Part shown: positions 1 through 7,162 of the stretch, one piece after another
Layout: each line of letters begins with the position of its first letter
Position numbering within the stretch: the first letter of the stretch is position 1
The notes under the pieces: model-generated
The model's database searches: none
The model's input: only the letters and a program-made list of their open reading frames with translations
What the model was told of the DNA's origin: nothing
Made by a program: the position numbers and the translations under genes
Assembly (NCBI GenBank): GCA_947631305.1
Contig: CANRKV010000031.1
Location: forward strand, 1 to 11,706
DNA: 11,706 nucleotides
Reading direction: 5' to 3'
Source: an uncultured Jeotgalicoccus sp.
GTDB taxonomy: Bacteria; Bacillota; Bacilli; Staphylococcales; Salinicoccaceae

Positions 1-17
1 CTGCTTTATTTATATTT

Positions 18-572
18 TTATTTGCTGTAGTACATCACCATCGTCATTTTCACCATAACGTCTCCATCATTTCTATAAATATGCGGCTGACTGCCGTCAA
101 AAATCATCGATTCATCTTCACTTAGATGTGTCAGAGTACCGTTAATATCCATAGTCAGTCTGCCTTTATTAATAAATATATGTTCCTCTACACCGGAAGT
201 GTGGGGTTCCGAATGATGCGCACTGTCCGGATCGATTTCAATGTTGTAAACTTCAAATAATTTCTCCGGTGAAAACGGCACAACATTGTAGACACGGTAT
301 CGTTCGTTATTCTCTGTAACCAGCTGTGTATCTTTTTTTCTAATCACTTGGATTGCTTTCTGTGGACGGGTAATCAGCGAGGAAAAAGATACCTTTAAAC
401 CATCTGCTATTTTCCACAATGTTGTCACTGTCGGCGTTGAGTCCCCTCTTTCAATTTGAGCCAGCATTCCTTTGCTGACACCTGTAAGCACAGACGTTTT
501 ATCCAGGCTCAATCCTCGTTCTTTACGGATACTTTGCAGATTACTGCCGATAAAAGCTACATTTTCTGTCAT
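18..572 (-). CDS. XRE-family HTH regulator with C-terminal cupin domain
   Basis: Predicted DNA-binding transcription regulator of the XRE-cupin class, in which a small-molecule-binding beta-barrel controls a lambda-repressor-like helix-turn-helix. Residues about 9-65 are the HTH, including RKERGLSLDKTSVLTGVSKG and the recognition-helix stretch GMLAQIERGDSTPTV. Residues about 105-182 are the cupin, with H119, H120, H124 and E129-E130 on the first strands and H164 late, plausible metal or ligand positions. The usual length for the family is 180-190 aa; this is 184 aa. I chose the ATG at 572: an in-frame GTG at 581 directly abuts the AGGAG (582-586), leaving no spacing, whereas the ATG has 8 nt. 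The upstream region carries an inverted repeat (606-629), a likely autoregulatory operator. A paralogous regulator lies at the other end of the window. The ligand and targets cannot be read from the sequence. Confidence 0.9.
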   Translation of the reverse strand: MTENVAFIGSNLQSIRKERGLSLDKTSVLTGVSKGMLAQIERGDSTPTVTTLWKIADGLKVSFSSLITRPQKAIQVIRKKDTQLVTENNERYRVYNVVPFSPEKLFEVYNIEIDPDSAHHSEPHTSGVEEHIFINKGRLTMDINGTLTHLSEDESMIFDGSQPHIYRNDGDVMVKMTMVMYYSK

Positions 573-605
573 ATACAGCACTCCTGATTATTTAATTTAA
601 ATCAC

Positions 606-635
606 TATAGCATATATTTGTATGCTATAACATAC
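606..635. promoter_or_regulatory. Inverted repeat, candidate operator/promoter region of the XRE-cupin gene
   Basis: TATAGCATA (606-614) and TATGCTATA (621-629) form a perfect 9-bp inverted repeat with a 6-nt spacer. A second, overlapping dyad is GTATG (620-624) with CATAC (631-635). It lies about 35-60 bp upstream of the minus-strand ATG at 572, where the promoter should be. Minus-strand TATGCT or TATAGT hexamers inside the repeat could serve as a -10. Autorepression by the adjacent XRE protein is inference. Confidence 0.45.
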
Positions 636-643
636 AAAAACAA

Positions 644-675
644 TAAAAAAACAGCATATTCTGATAATATGCTGT
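644..675 (-). terminator. Rho-independent terminator after the deoxyribosyltransferase gene
   Basis: ACAGCATATT (651-660) pairs perfectly with AATATGCTGT (666-675) around a 5-nt loop. On the minus strand the stem is followed by a run of seven T residues (the A run at 645-651 on the plus strand). It sits just past the stop codon at 683. The arrangement fits a terminator for leftward transcription. Confidence 0.8.
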
Positions 676-682
676 AAAAAAT

Positions 683-1153
683 TTATTTTTCTTTCGCAAC
701 CGGTGCATGATGGTAATTTTCGAATCTGTTTCTTTTCTTTTCGTTAAAGTCATACTCAGCCAGTTTATCAATATCCTGCAGATATACATCAAGCGAATCG
801 GTCAGCATCAAGTTTACCGGGGCTTCTGTTACAGGGTCTTTTTCCTGATACAGCACGATAAATTTATTTAATGCCTTACCATAGCCGATTTCAAACGCTG
901 TACCCGGATCGACATGTTCGCCTTCATAATCATGAACAGCAACAACAGCGTCACACCACTCAACATGTTTAATATCATTAGCGTAAACAAAATCGCGCCA
1001 CTCATCAGAACCATGTTCAAGATGCTCATCCTGCTGCAGACGTGGCGAAAATACTTCCGTTACTGTCGGATTAGCTGCTAAAGCCTGTTCTACTCTTTTT
1101 ACTCTTTCAACCTGTTCATCATTAAAAAATGGACTGCCTAAATAAATTTTCAT
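683..1153 (-). CDS. Nucleoside 2-deoxyribosyltransferase
   Basis: Predicted cytosolic nucleoside 2-deoxyribosyltransferase, which exchanges bases between deoxyribonucleosides in nucleotide salvage. At 156 aa it matches the usual family length. The N-terminus MKIYLGSPFF is the typical first strand and loop. DPGTAFEIGYGKAL (82-95) contains the expected catalytic glutamate E88 preceded by D82, with the same six-residue spacing as in characterised Lactobacillus enzymes. N114 and M116 match the C-terminal residues that complete the neighbouring subunit's active site. AGGGG lies 7 nt before the ATG. It starts 45 nt after the antiporter gene stop with no clear terminator between them, so it may be the last gene of the left operon. 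A hairpin terminator follows it. Its chemistry has no obvious link to hydroxyproline breakdown, so it may simply be a neighbour. Confidence 0.87.
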   Translation of the reverse strand: MKIYLGSPFFNDEQVERVKRVEQALAANPTVTEVFSPRLQQDEHLEHGSDEWRDFVYANDIKHVEWCDAVVAVHDYEGEHVDPGTAFEIGYGKALNKFIVLYQEKDPVTEAPVNLMLTDSLDVYLQDIDKLAEYDFNEKKRNRFENYHHAPVAKEK

Positions 1154-1198
1154 ATGATTACCCCTATTCTTTTACTAAAAGGATATCATAATCTAGAT

Positions 1199-2635
1199 TT
1201 AATATGACGTTGTCATTTCATCTTCTGTACTTTCAGCATCTTTTTCTTTTTCATAATCATCTTTATCAAGAATGAATAATCCGAAGTACCCGTAGATTAA
1301 TGTAATTATAATAACCAGGAATCCGTACCAGAAAAACGGAATGTACGCCAGTGTTGCTACACCGAGAGTCGTCGCCATAAACACTCCACCATCTGACCAT
1401 GGCACCATCGGAGTGGTTACTGTACCTCCAGCCTCAACGTTTCTCGAGAGCAGTGTTCTCGACACATTCTTTCTGTCATAATTTTCTTCAGTTATCTTAG
1501 TTCCTGTCAATAATGAAACGTAAGCGGCCCCACCAAAAAACACTCCGAAAAATGAAGCAATCATTGTCGTTAATGTTAAGTTTCCTGTATTAGTTGCCCA
1601 CTTGGCAAACACATCTCCTATAACTTTGAATGTACCAATCGTTTGCAGCAATCCGCCGACACCCAGTGCGAGAATAATCAACAGTATTACTTCCAGCATG
1701 AAGGTGATTCCTCCACGATTCAACAGACTGTCAATAAACACAATACCTGTCGACTGTGTACTTCCAGAATATAAAGTTTGTATTGCTTCAATAAAGCCGT
1801 AACCTTGAAACATTGCCGCCCATACACTTCCTAACAGCGCTCCAAAGAGTATTACAGGTACAGATGGCAATTTAAATATAAGCATTACGACAACCACGAG
1901 CGCTGGAATTAACATAACCCATGAAATTTCGAAAGACTCCTGCAATCCAGCCATTGTCTCTTTGGCAATTGTTAAATCACCGCTGCCTTCAGATATTACA
2001 GCACCGGTAATCCAATACGCAACCGCTGCAATAACAAAGGCAGGAATAGATACATATGCCATTGATTTGATGTGTCTGAATAAATCTACTTTTGATAAAG
2101 TCGCTGTCATGACGGTTGTATCGGATAATGGCGACATTTTATCACCTACGTAACAACCTGAAATTACTGCTCCTGCAACTAAGTACATTGGTAGCCCAAA
2201 ACTTTCTCCTATTCCCATCATTGCGATACCCGCTGTCCCTGCTGAACCGAATGAAGTTCCTGTAGCTATTGATGTGATTGCACAAATAATCATTGCTGCC
2301 ATCAGGAAGATACTTGGACTGATGATGCTTAATCCATAATAAATCATCGTTGGTACAACACCACCGGCAATCCATGAACCGATTAACGCACCAACAGCTA
2401 TCAGTATTAATATTGCCCCCATACCTTCATATATCCCTTTAAGTAACCCCTTCTCCATCTTTAAATAGCCGTGTCCGAGGTAAAGACCAAACCCCATAAT
2501 CATAAACCATACGACGAGTAACGCCAATTGAATAGGTAATTCCAGTATTACGATAAAACCGAACATAATTACTACAAATAACCCCAGTATTGTAAGCAGT
2601 ATCGCGAGGCTCGGTAACCTTGATTCTTTTGCCAT
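1199..2635 (-). CDS. NhaC-family Na+/H+ antiporter-type transporter
   Basis: Integral membrane secondary transporter of 478 aa with about a dozen hydrophobic segments along its length and a charged, hydrophilic C-terminal tail (about 455-478). The signature SGCYVGDKMSPLSDTT (159-174) is characteristic of the NhaC family, as is the glycine/serine/threonine-rich stretch TSIATGTSFGSAGTAG (121-136). Family members exchange Na+ for H+ or couple carboxylate exchange (for example malate/lactate in MleN-type proteins). AGGGG lies 9 nt before the ATG, and the gene starts 18 nt after the stop of the racemase-like gene, so it is in the same transcript. No other permease is present in the window, so import of hydroxyproline or proline, or export of a product, is an attractive inference. 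Plain Na+/H+ exchange remains possible. Confidence 0.88.
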   Translation of the reverse strand: MAKESRLPSLAILLTILGLFVVIMFGFIVILELPIQLALLVVWFMIMGFGLYLGHGYLKMEKGLLKGIYEGMGAILILIAVGALIGSWIAGGVVPTMIYYGLSIISPSIFLMAAMIICAITSIATGTSFGSAGTAGIAMMGIGESFGLPMYLVAGAVISGCYVGDKMSPLSDTTVMTATLSKVDLFRHIKSMAYVSIPAFVIAAVAYWITGAVISEGSGDLTIAKETMAGLQESFEISWVMLIPALVVVVMLIFKLPSVPVILFGALLGSVWAAMFQGYGFIEAIQTLYSGSTQSTGIVFIDSLLNRGGITFMLEVILLIILALGVGGLLQTIGTFKVIGDVFAKWATNTGNLTLTTMIASFFGVFFGGAAYVSLLTGTKITEENYDRKNVSRTLLSRNVEAGGTVTTPMVPWSDGGVFMATTLGVATLAYIPFFWYGFLVIIITLIYGYFGLFILDKDDYEKEKDAESTEDEMTTSY

Positions 2636-2653
2636 AAATATTTCCCCCTAGTT

Positions 2654-3400
2654 TTATTTAATAATAAATCCTTCTTCATAAATATCTGTATCATCGATAT
2701 AAAATTGTGAATTGGATACTAAGTAGTATTTATAATTAAATTTATTATTTTTAATTTCAATATTGTCTCCTGTTAATACTTTTAATTGCGCCCCTTGGTA
2801 TTTTTCAGTCAATAATGAAATCACTTCTATAACCGGATATGGAATAATTCTTCCATTTTTATTTACTGATATACATTTTTCTTTATTATATAAAACTAAA
2901 AAATCAAAATTATGTTCAATTTCTTCGATTAAATCTCTGATTCCCGTGAGATTATTCACTTCTATTTCCAGTTCAGTTTCTACAATTTTCAACGTTTTAT
3001 CATTTACTGAATAGATATCATTGTTTTGATTTATCTCGTATAACAATGAAGAACACAAATCTTCATTTCTATATGCTAGTTCCTTACCATCCAGCAGTAG
3101 TGGATAATTCTCTCTTTCTTTAATTCTCTTTCGATCTACCAACGATTGAACAAACGATTTAAGTAATATCTCCTTATTATCGACTATGTCCGAACCATCC
3201 AGTGTTATTTCCAAAATATCACTCTCAGGATTTTCTCTGTAAGTAATTAAATTGATGTATTTGTTTCCTCTTGGTTCATTCATCAGCAATGTTTTACTGT
3301 TAAATGGAGCTGCGCTGACTTTGAGCTCTCCAGCTTCTACTACTCTCAGTAATTGTCCGTTAATCTGAATATCATAACTGTTAATTATTTTTGTAATCAT
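2654..3400 (-). CDS. Divergent proline racemase-like protein lacking catalytic cysteines (putative pseudoenzyme)
   Basis: A 248-aa protein I would otherwise call unknown, but both ends resemble the proline racemase family. The N-terminus has INGQLLRVVEAG (12-23), where active members have THTGGxPxRxVxxG, followed by LMNEPRG (39-45), a near-perfect family motif. The C-terminus SQFYIDDTDIYEEGFIIK matches the terminal HDFYMHESDSMNEGYLLI of the neighbouring epimerase. In an ungapped alignment from PRG onward, the MCGH catalytic motif of the neighbour is replaced by NKEI (Cys to Lys). No DRSPCGTG motif exists. The protein is about 85 aa shorter than active members. The reading frame is intact, with a strong AGGGGGG ribosome site, 13 nt after the epimerase stop, so this looks like a kept gene and not a decaying one. 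Possible roles are a non-catalytic partner of the epimerase or a ligand-binding sensor; neither is shown by the sequence. Confidence 0.65.
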   Translation of the reverse strand: MITKIINSYDIQINGQLLRVVEAGELKVSAAPFNSKTLLMNEPRGNKYINLITYRENPESDILEITLDGSDIVDNKEILLKSFVQSLVDRKRIKERENYPLLLDGKELAYRNEDLCSSLLYEINQNNDIYSVNDKTLKIVETELEIEVNNLTGIRDLIEEIEHNFDFLVLYNKEKCISVNKNGRIIPYPVIEVISLLTEKYQGAQLKVLTGDNIEIKNNKFNYKYYLVSNSQFYIDDTDIYEEGFIIK

Positions 3401-3413
3401 CTGTCTGCCCCCC

Positions 3414-4415
3414 TTATATTTCAGGAATCAGTAAGTAGCCTTCATTCATTGAATCAGATTCATGCATGTAAAAATCATGTCTCGCCATCAGCCACGCCGA
3501 TCCTGTAATCGAAACTTTATTATAAGTAATTCCATCCTTATCTTTTGCATCAAGAAGCTGCGCTTTAAACTGCGATCCTGTAATACTTTCATGTATAAAA
3601 GTATCGTTTATATTCATCTTGTCAGCTTTAAACAATGTAGCTACTTTGGCACACGTTCCTGTTCCACATGGGGAACGGTCTATACCTCCTGGTGGAACAA
3701 TTACTGTATTCTTAGTCACTTCTCCTTCTTCGTACAGCTCCATATGTGTCAGCTTATTAATAAATTCATATTCGGGATGTTTAATTTCGTGTTCGGAGTT
3801 TATAATATCTCTTACTTCCATCGCCTTCGTTACGATTTCTTCCGAACGTGAAACATCCAATGTCACGTCTAGATTGGTGGCTTTTATAATACCGTAGAAA
3901 TTCCCACCATATGCAATGTCACAGTTAACTATTCTATTACGATAATTGACTTCTACAGTTTTCAAATGGAATGAAGCAGTGCTGCTAAATGTCACCTCGG
4001 TCACTTTTCCAGCATTCACTTTACATTTTGTTTCTACTATTCCAGCAGGTGTATCCAGAACTACTGAAGTAAATGGTTCTTTCCGTTCAACATACCCAAG
4101 CTCTACGAGCGCTGTGCACGTGCCGATTGTGTCATGACCGCACATCGGCAAGTAACCGCCAGTTTCTACAAAAATAACACTGAAGTCTGCACGTTTATCC
4201 AGTGGCGGGAGCAGAATCGTTCCACTCATGACGTCATGGCCACGTGGTGGGTTAACTAGAAATTTCCGGATATAGTCATAGTTTTCTTTCATATCCAGCA
4301 TCTGCTCCTGTATCGTATTCCCTTTCAGACGAGGCATCCCCGCTAAAACTGTCCGTGTAGGGTTTCCACCTGTATGCGTATCAACGGTTATAAATTGCTT
4401 ACTATTTAAATTCAT
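3414..4415 (-). CDS. Proline racemase family: 4-hydroxyproline 2-epimerase
   Basis: A 333-aa cytosolic cofactor-independent epimerase that interconverts trans-4-hydroxy-L-proline and cis-4-hydroxy-D-proline by two-cysteine acid/base catalysis. Seen in sequence: THTGGNPTRTVLAG (13-26), NPPRGH (55-60), MCGHDTIG (91-98) with the first catalytic Cys92, and DRSPCGTGTCAK (246-257) with the second catalytic Cys250. Having both cysteines argues against the trans-3-hydroxyproline dehydratase branch, which has a Thr or Ser at the second position. The ATG overlaps the upstream TGA as ATGA, with AAGGAGG 7 nt upstream, indicating translational coupling to the oxidase subunit. Hydroxyproline rather than proline is inferred from the downstream-type DapA-like lyase and the HcnABC-like dehydrogenase in the locus; proline racemase activity cannot be excluded. 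The residue after CGH is Asp, where I expect Gly in many members. Confidence 0.88.
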   Translation of the reverse strand: MNLNSKQFITVDTHTGGNPTRTVLAGMPRLKGNTIQEQMLDMKENYDYIRKFLVNPPRGHDVMSGTILLPPLDKRADFSVIFVETGGYLPMCGHDTIGTCTALVELGYVERKEPFTSVVLDTPAGIVETKCKVNAGKVTEVTFSSTASFHLKTVEVNYRNRIVNCDIAYGGNFYGIIKATNLDVTLDVSRSEEIVTKAMEVRDIINSEHEIKHPEYEFINKLTHMELYEEGEVTKNTVIVPPGGIDRSPCGTGTCAKVATLFKADKMNINDTFIHESITGSQFKAQLLDAKDKDGITYNKVSITGSAWLMARHDFYMHESDSMNEGYLLIPEI

Positions 4416-5590
4416 ACTTTAACCTCCTTAAATCGATTAATACTTAATGGACTAATATCTTCCTTCAACGTGTCTGTCATCATTTGCGACACCCATAACC
4501 CTGTAATTGCTGATAAACCGATGCCATCTCCTTCGTGACCTGCCGCAATATAAAATCCTGGTACGGCAGTATCAGAAATAATTGGCAGGTTATCAGGAGT
4601 CCATGGTCTTAATCCTGCGTAGCTTCGAATAAAGCTCATATCTTTCATCGCAGGAAAATATTCAATCGCTCGTTCAGCGATGAGTCTGATGACCTTGTGA
4701 TTAACATTAGTGTTGTAACCGACAAATTCTCTGCTGCTTCCAATTAAAAAATTTTGGCTCTGTGTTGCTTCATGAACAAGTGCAACACCGTAATCATTCA
4801 TCTCTTTAGAAGCTTGTCTTTCTTTACCGAATTTGGTCATTAAATAACCAAATTCCTGTATTTTCCGTGCCCCCATTAATTCAGCTCTGGATGATACTAA
4901 AATATGCCCTTTTCTTGGTACAACCGGCACTTCGATATCTAATATTTTTCCAACATGCGGTGAATAGATACCCGCCGCATTAATCACCTTATTAGCTTTG
5001 AATACTTTTTCATAAGACATTACTTTAAATCCATCACCCTGAATACGTTGAATGTCAGTTACTGGTGTCATTTCAAACAATGAGAAATCATATTTTTTTG
5101 CCTGGTTAATTAATGAGAATGCAAGCATATAAGGATTTATAGTAGAATCATTTGTGCACTCTATCCCGCCAACAAGATGATCTGAGAAATACTTAGAATC
5201 ATTTTTCAAATCCTCTTTAGTCAGTTTCTTAAAAAACTTATCTTTTCCATTTTCTTTATTGTGATAATCCACCCAATTATATCCCTGCTCAATTTCGTCC
5301 TCATTTGCACATAAAAAAATACTTCCCGGATGTCTAAATTCGAATTCCATTTCAAGTTCTGACGATAATTGTTTAATCAAAGCCTGACTTTTAATTGCCA
5401 TTCTGCTGTCAAATCCAGGTTCTTTATCGATAAGCAGCACGTTACCATCACATTTAGAACTCGTACCCGAAGCAACCGTATTACTTTCCATCAAAGCAAC
5501 TGACAACCCAGTTTTAGCGGTGTAGTACGCGATACTCGCACCGATAATACCGCCGCCAATAATTAATACATCATAAATTTTGCTATCCAT
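4412..5590 (-). CDS. D-amino-acid-oxidase-type FAD subunit, HcnC-like (D-hydroxyproline dehydrogenase catalytic subunit)
   Basis: A 392-aa FAD-dependent amine oxidoreductase of the DAO/GlyOx family. The N-terminal dinucleotide-binding motif is IIGGGIIGASIAYY (10-23), with the FAD ribose-binding acid at E35. NAAGIYS (204-210) and the C-terminal RPWTPDNLPIISD plus AAGHEGDGIGLS (349-360) are FAD-contact motifs of the family. It resembles the HcnC/OoxB-type subunits that work with an HcnB-like and an HcnA-like partner, and those partners are encoded divergently at 7163-8928. The expected reaction is oxidation of cis-4-hydroxy-D-proline to delta-1-pyrroline-4-hydroxy-2-carboxylate. AGGAG lies 7 nt before the ATG. 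It is the first gene of the left operon, with a sigma-54-like promoter giving a predicted leader of about 33 nt. Glycine, sarcosine or D-proline as substrate are alternatives; the gene context favours D-hydroxyproline. Confidence 0.85.
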   Translation of the reverse strand: MDSKIYDVLIIGGGIIGASIAYYTAKTGLSVALMESNTVASGTSSKCDGNVLLIDKEPGFDSRMAIKSQALIKQLSSELEMEFEFRHPGSIFLCANEDEIEQGYNWVDYHNKENGKDKFFKKLTKEDLKNDSKYFSDHLVGGIECTNDSTINPYMLAFSLINQAKKYDFSLFEMTPVTDIQRIQGDGFKVMSYEKVFKANKVINAAGIYSPHVGKILDIEVPVVPRKGHILVSSRAELMGARKIQEFGYLMTKFGKERQASKEMNDYGVALVHEATQSQNFLIGSSREFVGYNTNVNHKVIRLIAERAIEYFPAMKDMSFIRSYAGLRPWTPDNLPIISDTAVPGFYIAAGHEGDGIGLSAITGLWVSQMMTDTLKEDISPLSINRFKEVKV

Positions 5591-5630
5591 TATTCCACTC
5601 CTGCCTAATTAATAAGCTTGTTACTAATAC

Positions 5631-5650
5631 ATAAGAAAAAAACGTGCCAG
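5631..5650 (-). promoter_or_regulatory. Sigma-54-like (-24/-12) promoter of the left operon
   Basis: On the minus strand, CTGGCACG (5650-5643) is an exact -24 block. Seven T residues and CTTAT follow, placing C at -12 (5635) at canonical spacing from the GG. The -12 block reads TTTC instead of the consensus TTGC. The predicted start is near 5623, giving a leader of about 33 nt that holds the AGGAG site. A nearly identical 19-nt element precedes the right operon (7114-7132), and no other intergenic TGGCA element occurs in the window. Use by the local RpoN is inference. Confidence 0.75.
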
Positions 5651-5676
5651 CTTTTTAAAATACAATAACGTTAATT

Positions 5677-5719
5677 TTGCCTGAATTAGTAAAGAATTGT
5701 ATAATTATTATGAATAATT
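5677..5719 (+). promoter_or_regulatory. Sigma-A-like promoter of the activator gene, with inverted repeat
   Basis: TTGCCT (5677-5682), 17 nt, then TATAAT (5700-5705) is a good housekeeping promoter for the plus-strand activator. It lies within GTAAAGAATTGTATAATT (5689-5706), which recurs with one mismatch upstream of rpoN (8980-8997). AATTATT (5703-5709) and AATAATT (5713-5719) form a perfect 7-3-7 dyad over the start region. This could be an autoregulatory site or an upstream activator site for the divergent operon. Confidence 0.6.
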
Positions 5720-5740
5720 TAACTATTAGGGGTTGGAAGT

Positions 5741-7105
5741 ATGCTAGAAAAAGAAATTATAAATATATTAATTAATTTTCATAATGACTCTTTCACAATT
5801 ATTGATAAAGAAGAAAACGTAATTTACTGGAGTGACAAAGCTGCGAAGATTTTTAATATGAATAATGATTACGTAATAGGGAAAAAAATCACAGATATTT
5901 TCTCAGAAGATAAATTAATTATGATTAAATCACTACGCGAGAATAAAGTGATTGAAAAACAGCAGCATAGAGCGACTGAAAATGTTTATGTTGATATAAA
6001 ATCTGTGCCCATTTGTATCGATGGAAGAGTCGAAGGTGCAATTGTTTCCGAAGTCAATGTAACTGAAAAGATAAAGCGTGAAGAACAAATTGAAATACTG
6101 AAAAATAAAGTCAGCTCTCTCTCTGACAGCGTACAACAGCTTAACAATTCCAGTTTTAAAAATATTATTTACAGAAGCTCTGTAATGGAACGTGTTAAAA
6201 GCCAGATAGAGCGTGCAGCGGAAACAAATGCAAACATCCTGATTACTGGTGAAACAGGTGTAGGCAAAGAGTTATTTGCGCAAGCTGTGCACAGTACAAG
6301 CAAAGTAAAAGGCGACCTGGTACCTATTAATTGCGGAGCAATACCCAGTCATTTATTTGAATCAGAGCTATTCGGATATGAAAAAGGTGCATTCACAGGT
6401 GCTAATACAGCTGGAAACAAAGGTAAAATAGAACTGGCAGAAAATGGCACACTGTTTCTCGATGAAATCGGTGAAATGCCTATTGATATGCAAGTGAAAT
6501 TCCTGCGAGTTCTTCAGGAAAAACAGTACTTTAAACTGGGCGGAAACAAAGAAATGAACACTAATTTCAGGTTGGTTTCAGCAACGAATAAAAAGATTTC
6601 AGATATACTATCCTCCGATGAATTTAGATCAGATTTATTATATAGAGTTAACGTTGTGAACATTCATATTCCACCGCTTCGTGAGCGTCCAGAGGATATA
6701 GAGGCATTATTTTATTATTATTTATACAGTATGAGTGAGAAATATGATATGTCCATCAAATATGCTAATAAACAACTGATTAGTGAACTAAAAAAATACC
6801 ACTGGCCGGGTAACGTTAGAGAACTGATGAACGTCATAGAACGTCTGGTGATTTTCTCTAATGAAGAAACGTTAAATAATGAAATTTTCCATCAATATTT
6901 AAACGAAGTTGGAGAAGATACTTCTATTTCAAAAAATATAATCGCCAGCGAGACAATTGAATTAAAAGATTACGTTGAAAAAATTGAAGCTGATTACATT
7001 AAATATATTCTAGAAGAAAACAATAATAATATTGAAAAATCCAGTGAAGTCCTTGGAATCAGCAGACCTACACTTTATGCGAAAGTTAAAAAGTTTGGAT
7101 TATGA
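5741..7105 (+). CDS. Sigma-54-dependent transcriptional activator (PAS, AAA+, Fis HTH)
   Basis: A 454-aa bacterial enhancer-binding protein. The domains are: a PAS sensor at about 10-110; a coiled linker at about 108-137; AAA+ ATPase at about 140-370 with Walker A GETGVGKE (170-177), the sigma-54-contacting GAFTGA loop (216-221), Walker B LFLDE (238-242), arginine-finger candidates R296 and R302, and WPGNVREL (355-362); and a Fis-type HTH at about 425-452 ending in SRPTLYAKVKKFGL. All motifs needed for ATP-driven open-complex formation with sigma-54 are present. AGGGG lies 8 nt before the ATG. It is transcribed divergently from the left operon and ends about 9 nt before the right operon's -24 element. 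It is the obvious activator of both -24/-12 promoters. The PAS domain may sense hydroxyproline or proline, or a redox cue; the sequence does not tell which. The layout recalls PrdR-type proline-responsive activators. Confidence 0.94.
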   Translation: MLEKEIINILINFHNDSFTIIDKEENVIYWSDKAAKIFNMNNDYVIGKKITDIFSEDKLIMIKSLRENKVIEKQQHRATENVYVDIKSVPICIDGRVEGAIVSEVNVTEKIKREEQIEILKNKVSSLSDSVQQLNNSSFKNIIYRSSVMERVKSQIERAAETNANILITGETGVGKELFAQAVHSTSKVKGDLVPINCGAIPSHLFESELFGYEKGAFTGANTAGNKGKIELAENGTLFLDEIGEMPIDMQVKFLRVLQEKQYFKLGGNKEMNTNFRLVSATNKKISDILSSDEFRSDLLYRVNVVNIHIPPLRERPEDIEALFYYYLYSMSEKYDMSIKYANKQLISELKKYHWPGNVRELMNVIERLVIFSNEETLNNEIFHQYLNEVGEDTSISKNIIASETIELKDYVEKIEADYIKYILEENNNNIEKSSEVLGISRPTLYAKVKKFGL

Positions 7106-7113
7106 AGTGATAG

Positions 7114-7132
7114 TGGCATGCTTTTTTCTTAT
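7114..7132 (+). promoter_or_regulatory. Sigma-54-like (-24/-12) promoter of the right operon
   Basis: TGGCATG (7114-7120), CTTTTTT, then CTTAT, with C at -12 (7128) at exact sigma-54 spacing. It differs from the left operon element only by two C/T transitions over 19 nt. As there, the -12 block is TTTC rather than TTGC. The predicted start is near 7140, 23 nt before the ATG at 7163 and leaving the AAGAGAGG site in the leader. It lies in the short gap after the activator gene stop. Confidence 0.72.
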
Positions 7133-7162
7133 AACCTTTAATAGATAAGAGAGGTGCTTAAT

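Noticed and set aside
3462..3897. Two plus-strand open frames of 129 and 92 aa
   Set aside because: Antisense shadows of the epimerase gene with its conserved motifs on the minus strand.
3414..4415. trans-3-hydroxy-L-proline dehydratase as the function of the racemase-family gene
   Set aside because: Both catalytic cysteines (Cys92 and Cys250) are present; the dehydratases have Thr or Ser at the second site.
5666..5673. TAACGTTA palindrome as an activator binding site
   Set aside because: Only 8 bp, too near the -24 element for a normal enhancer site. The one other copy noticed (6811-6818) is the conserved GNVR codons.
6445..6460. TGGCACACTGTTTCTC, resembling a -24 element, inside the activator gene
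   Set aside because: It encodes the conserved NGTLFLDE Walker B segment, and no gene starts downstream within a sensible distance.
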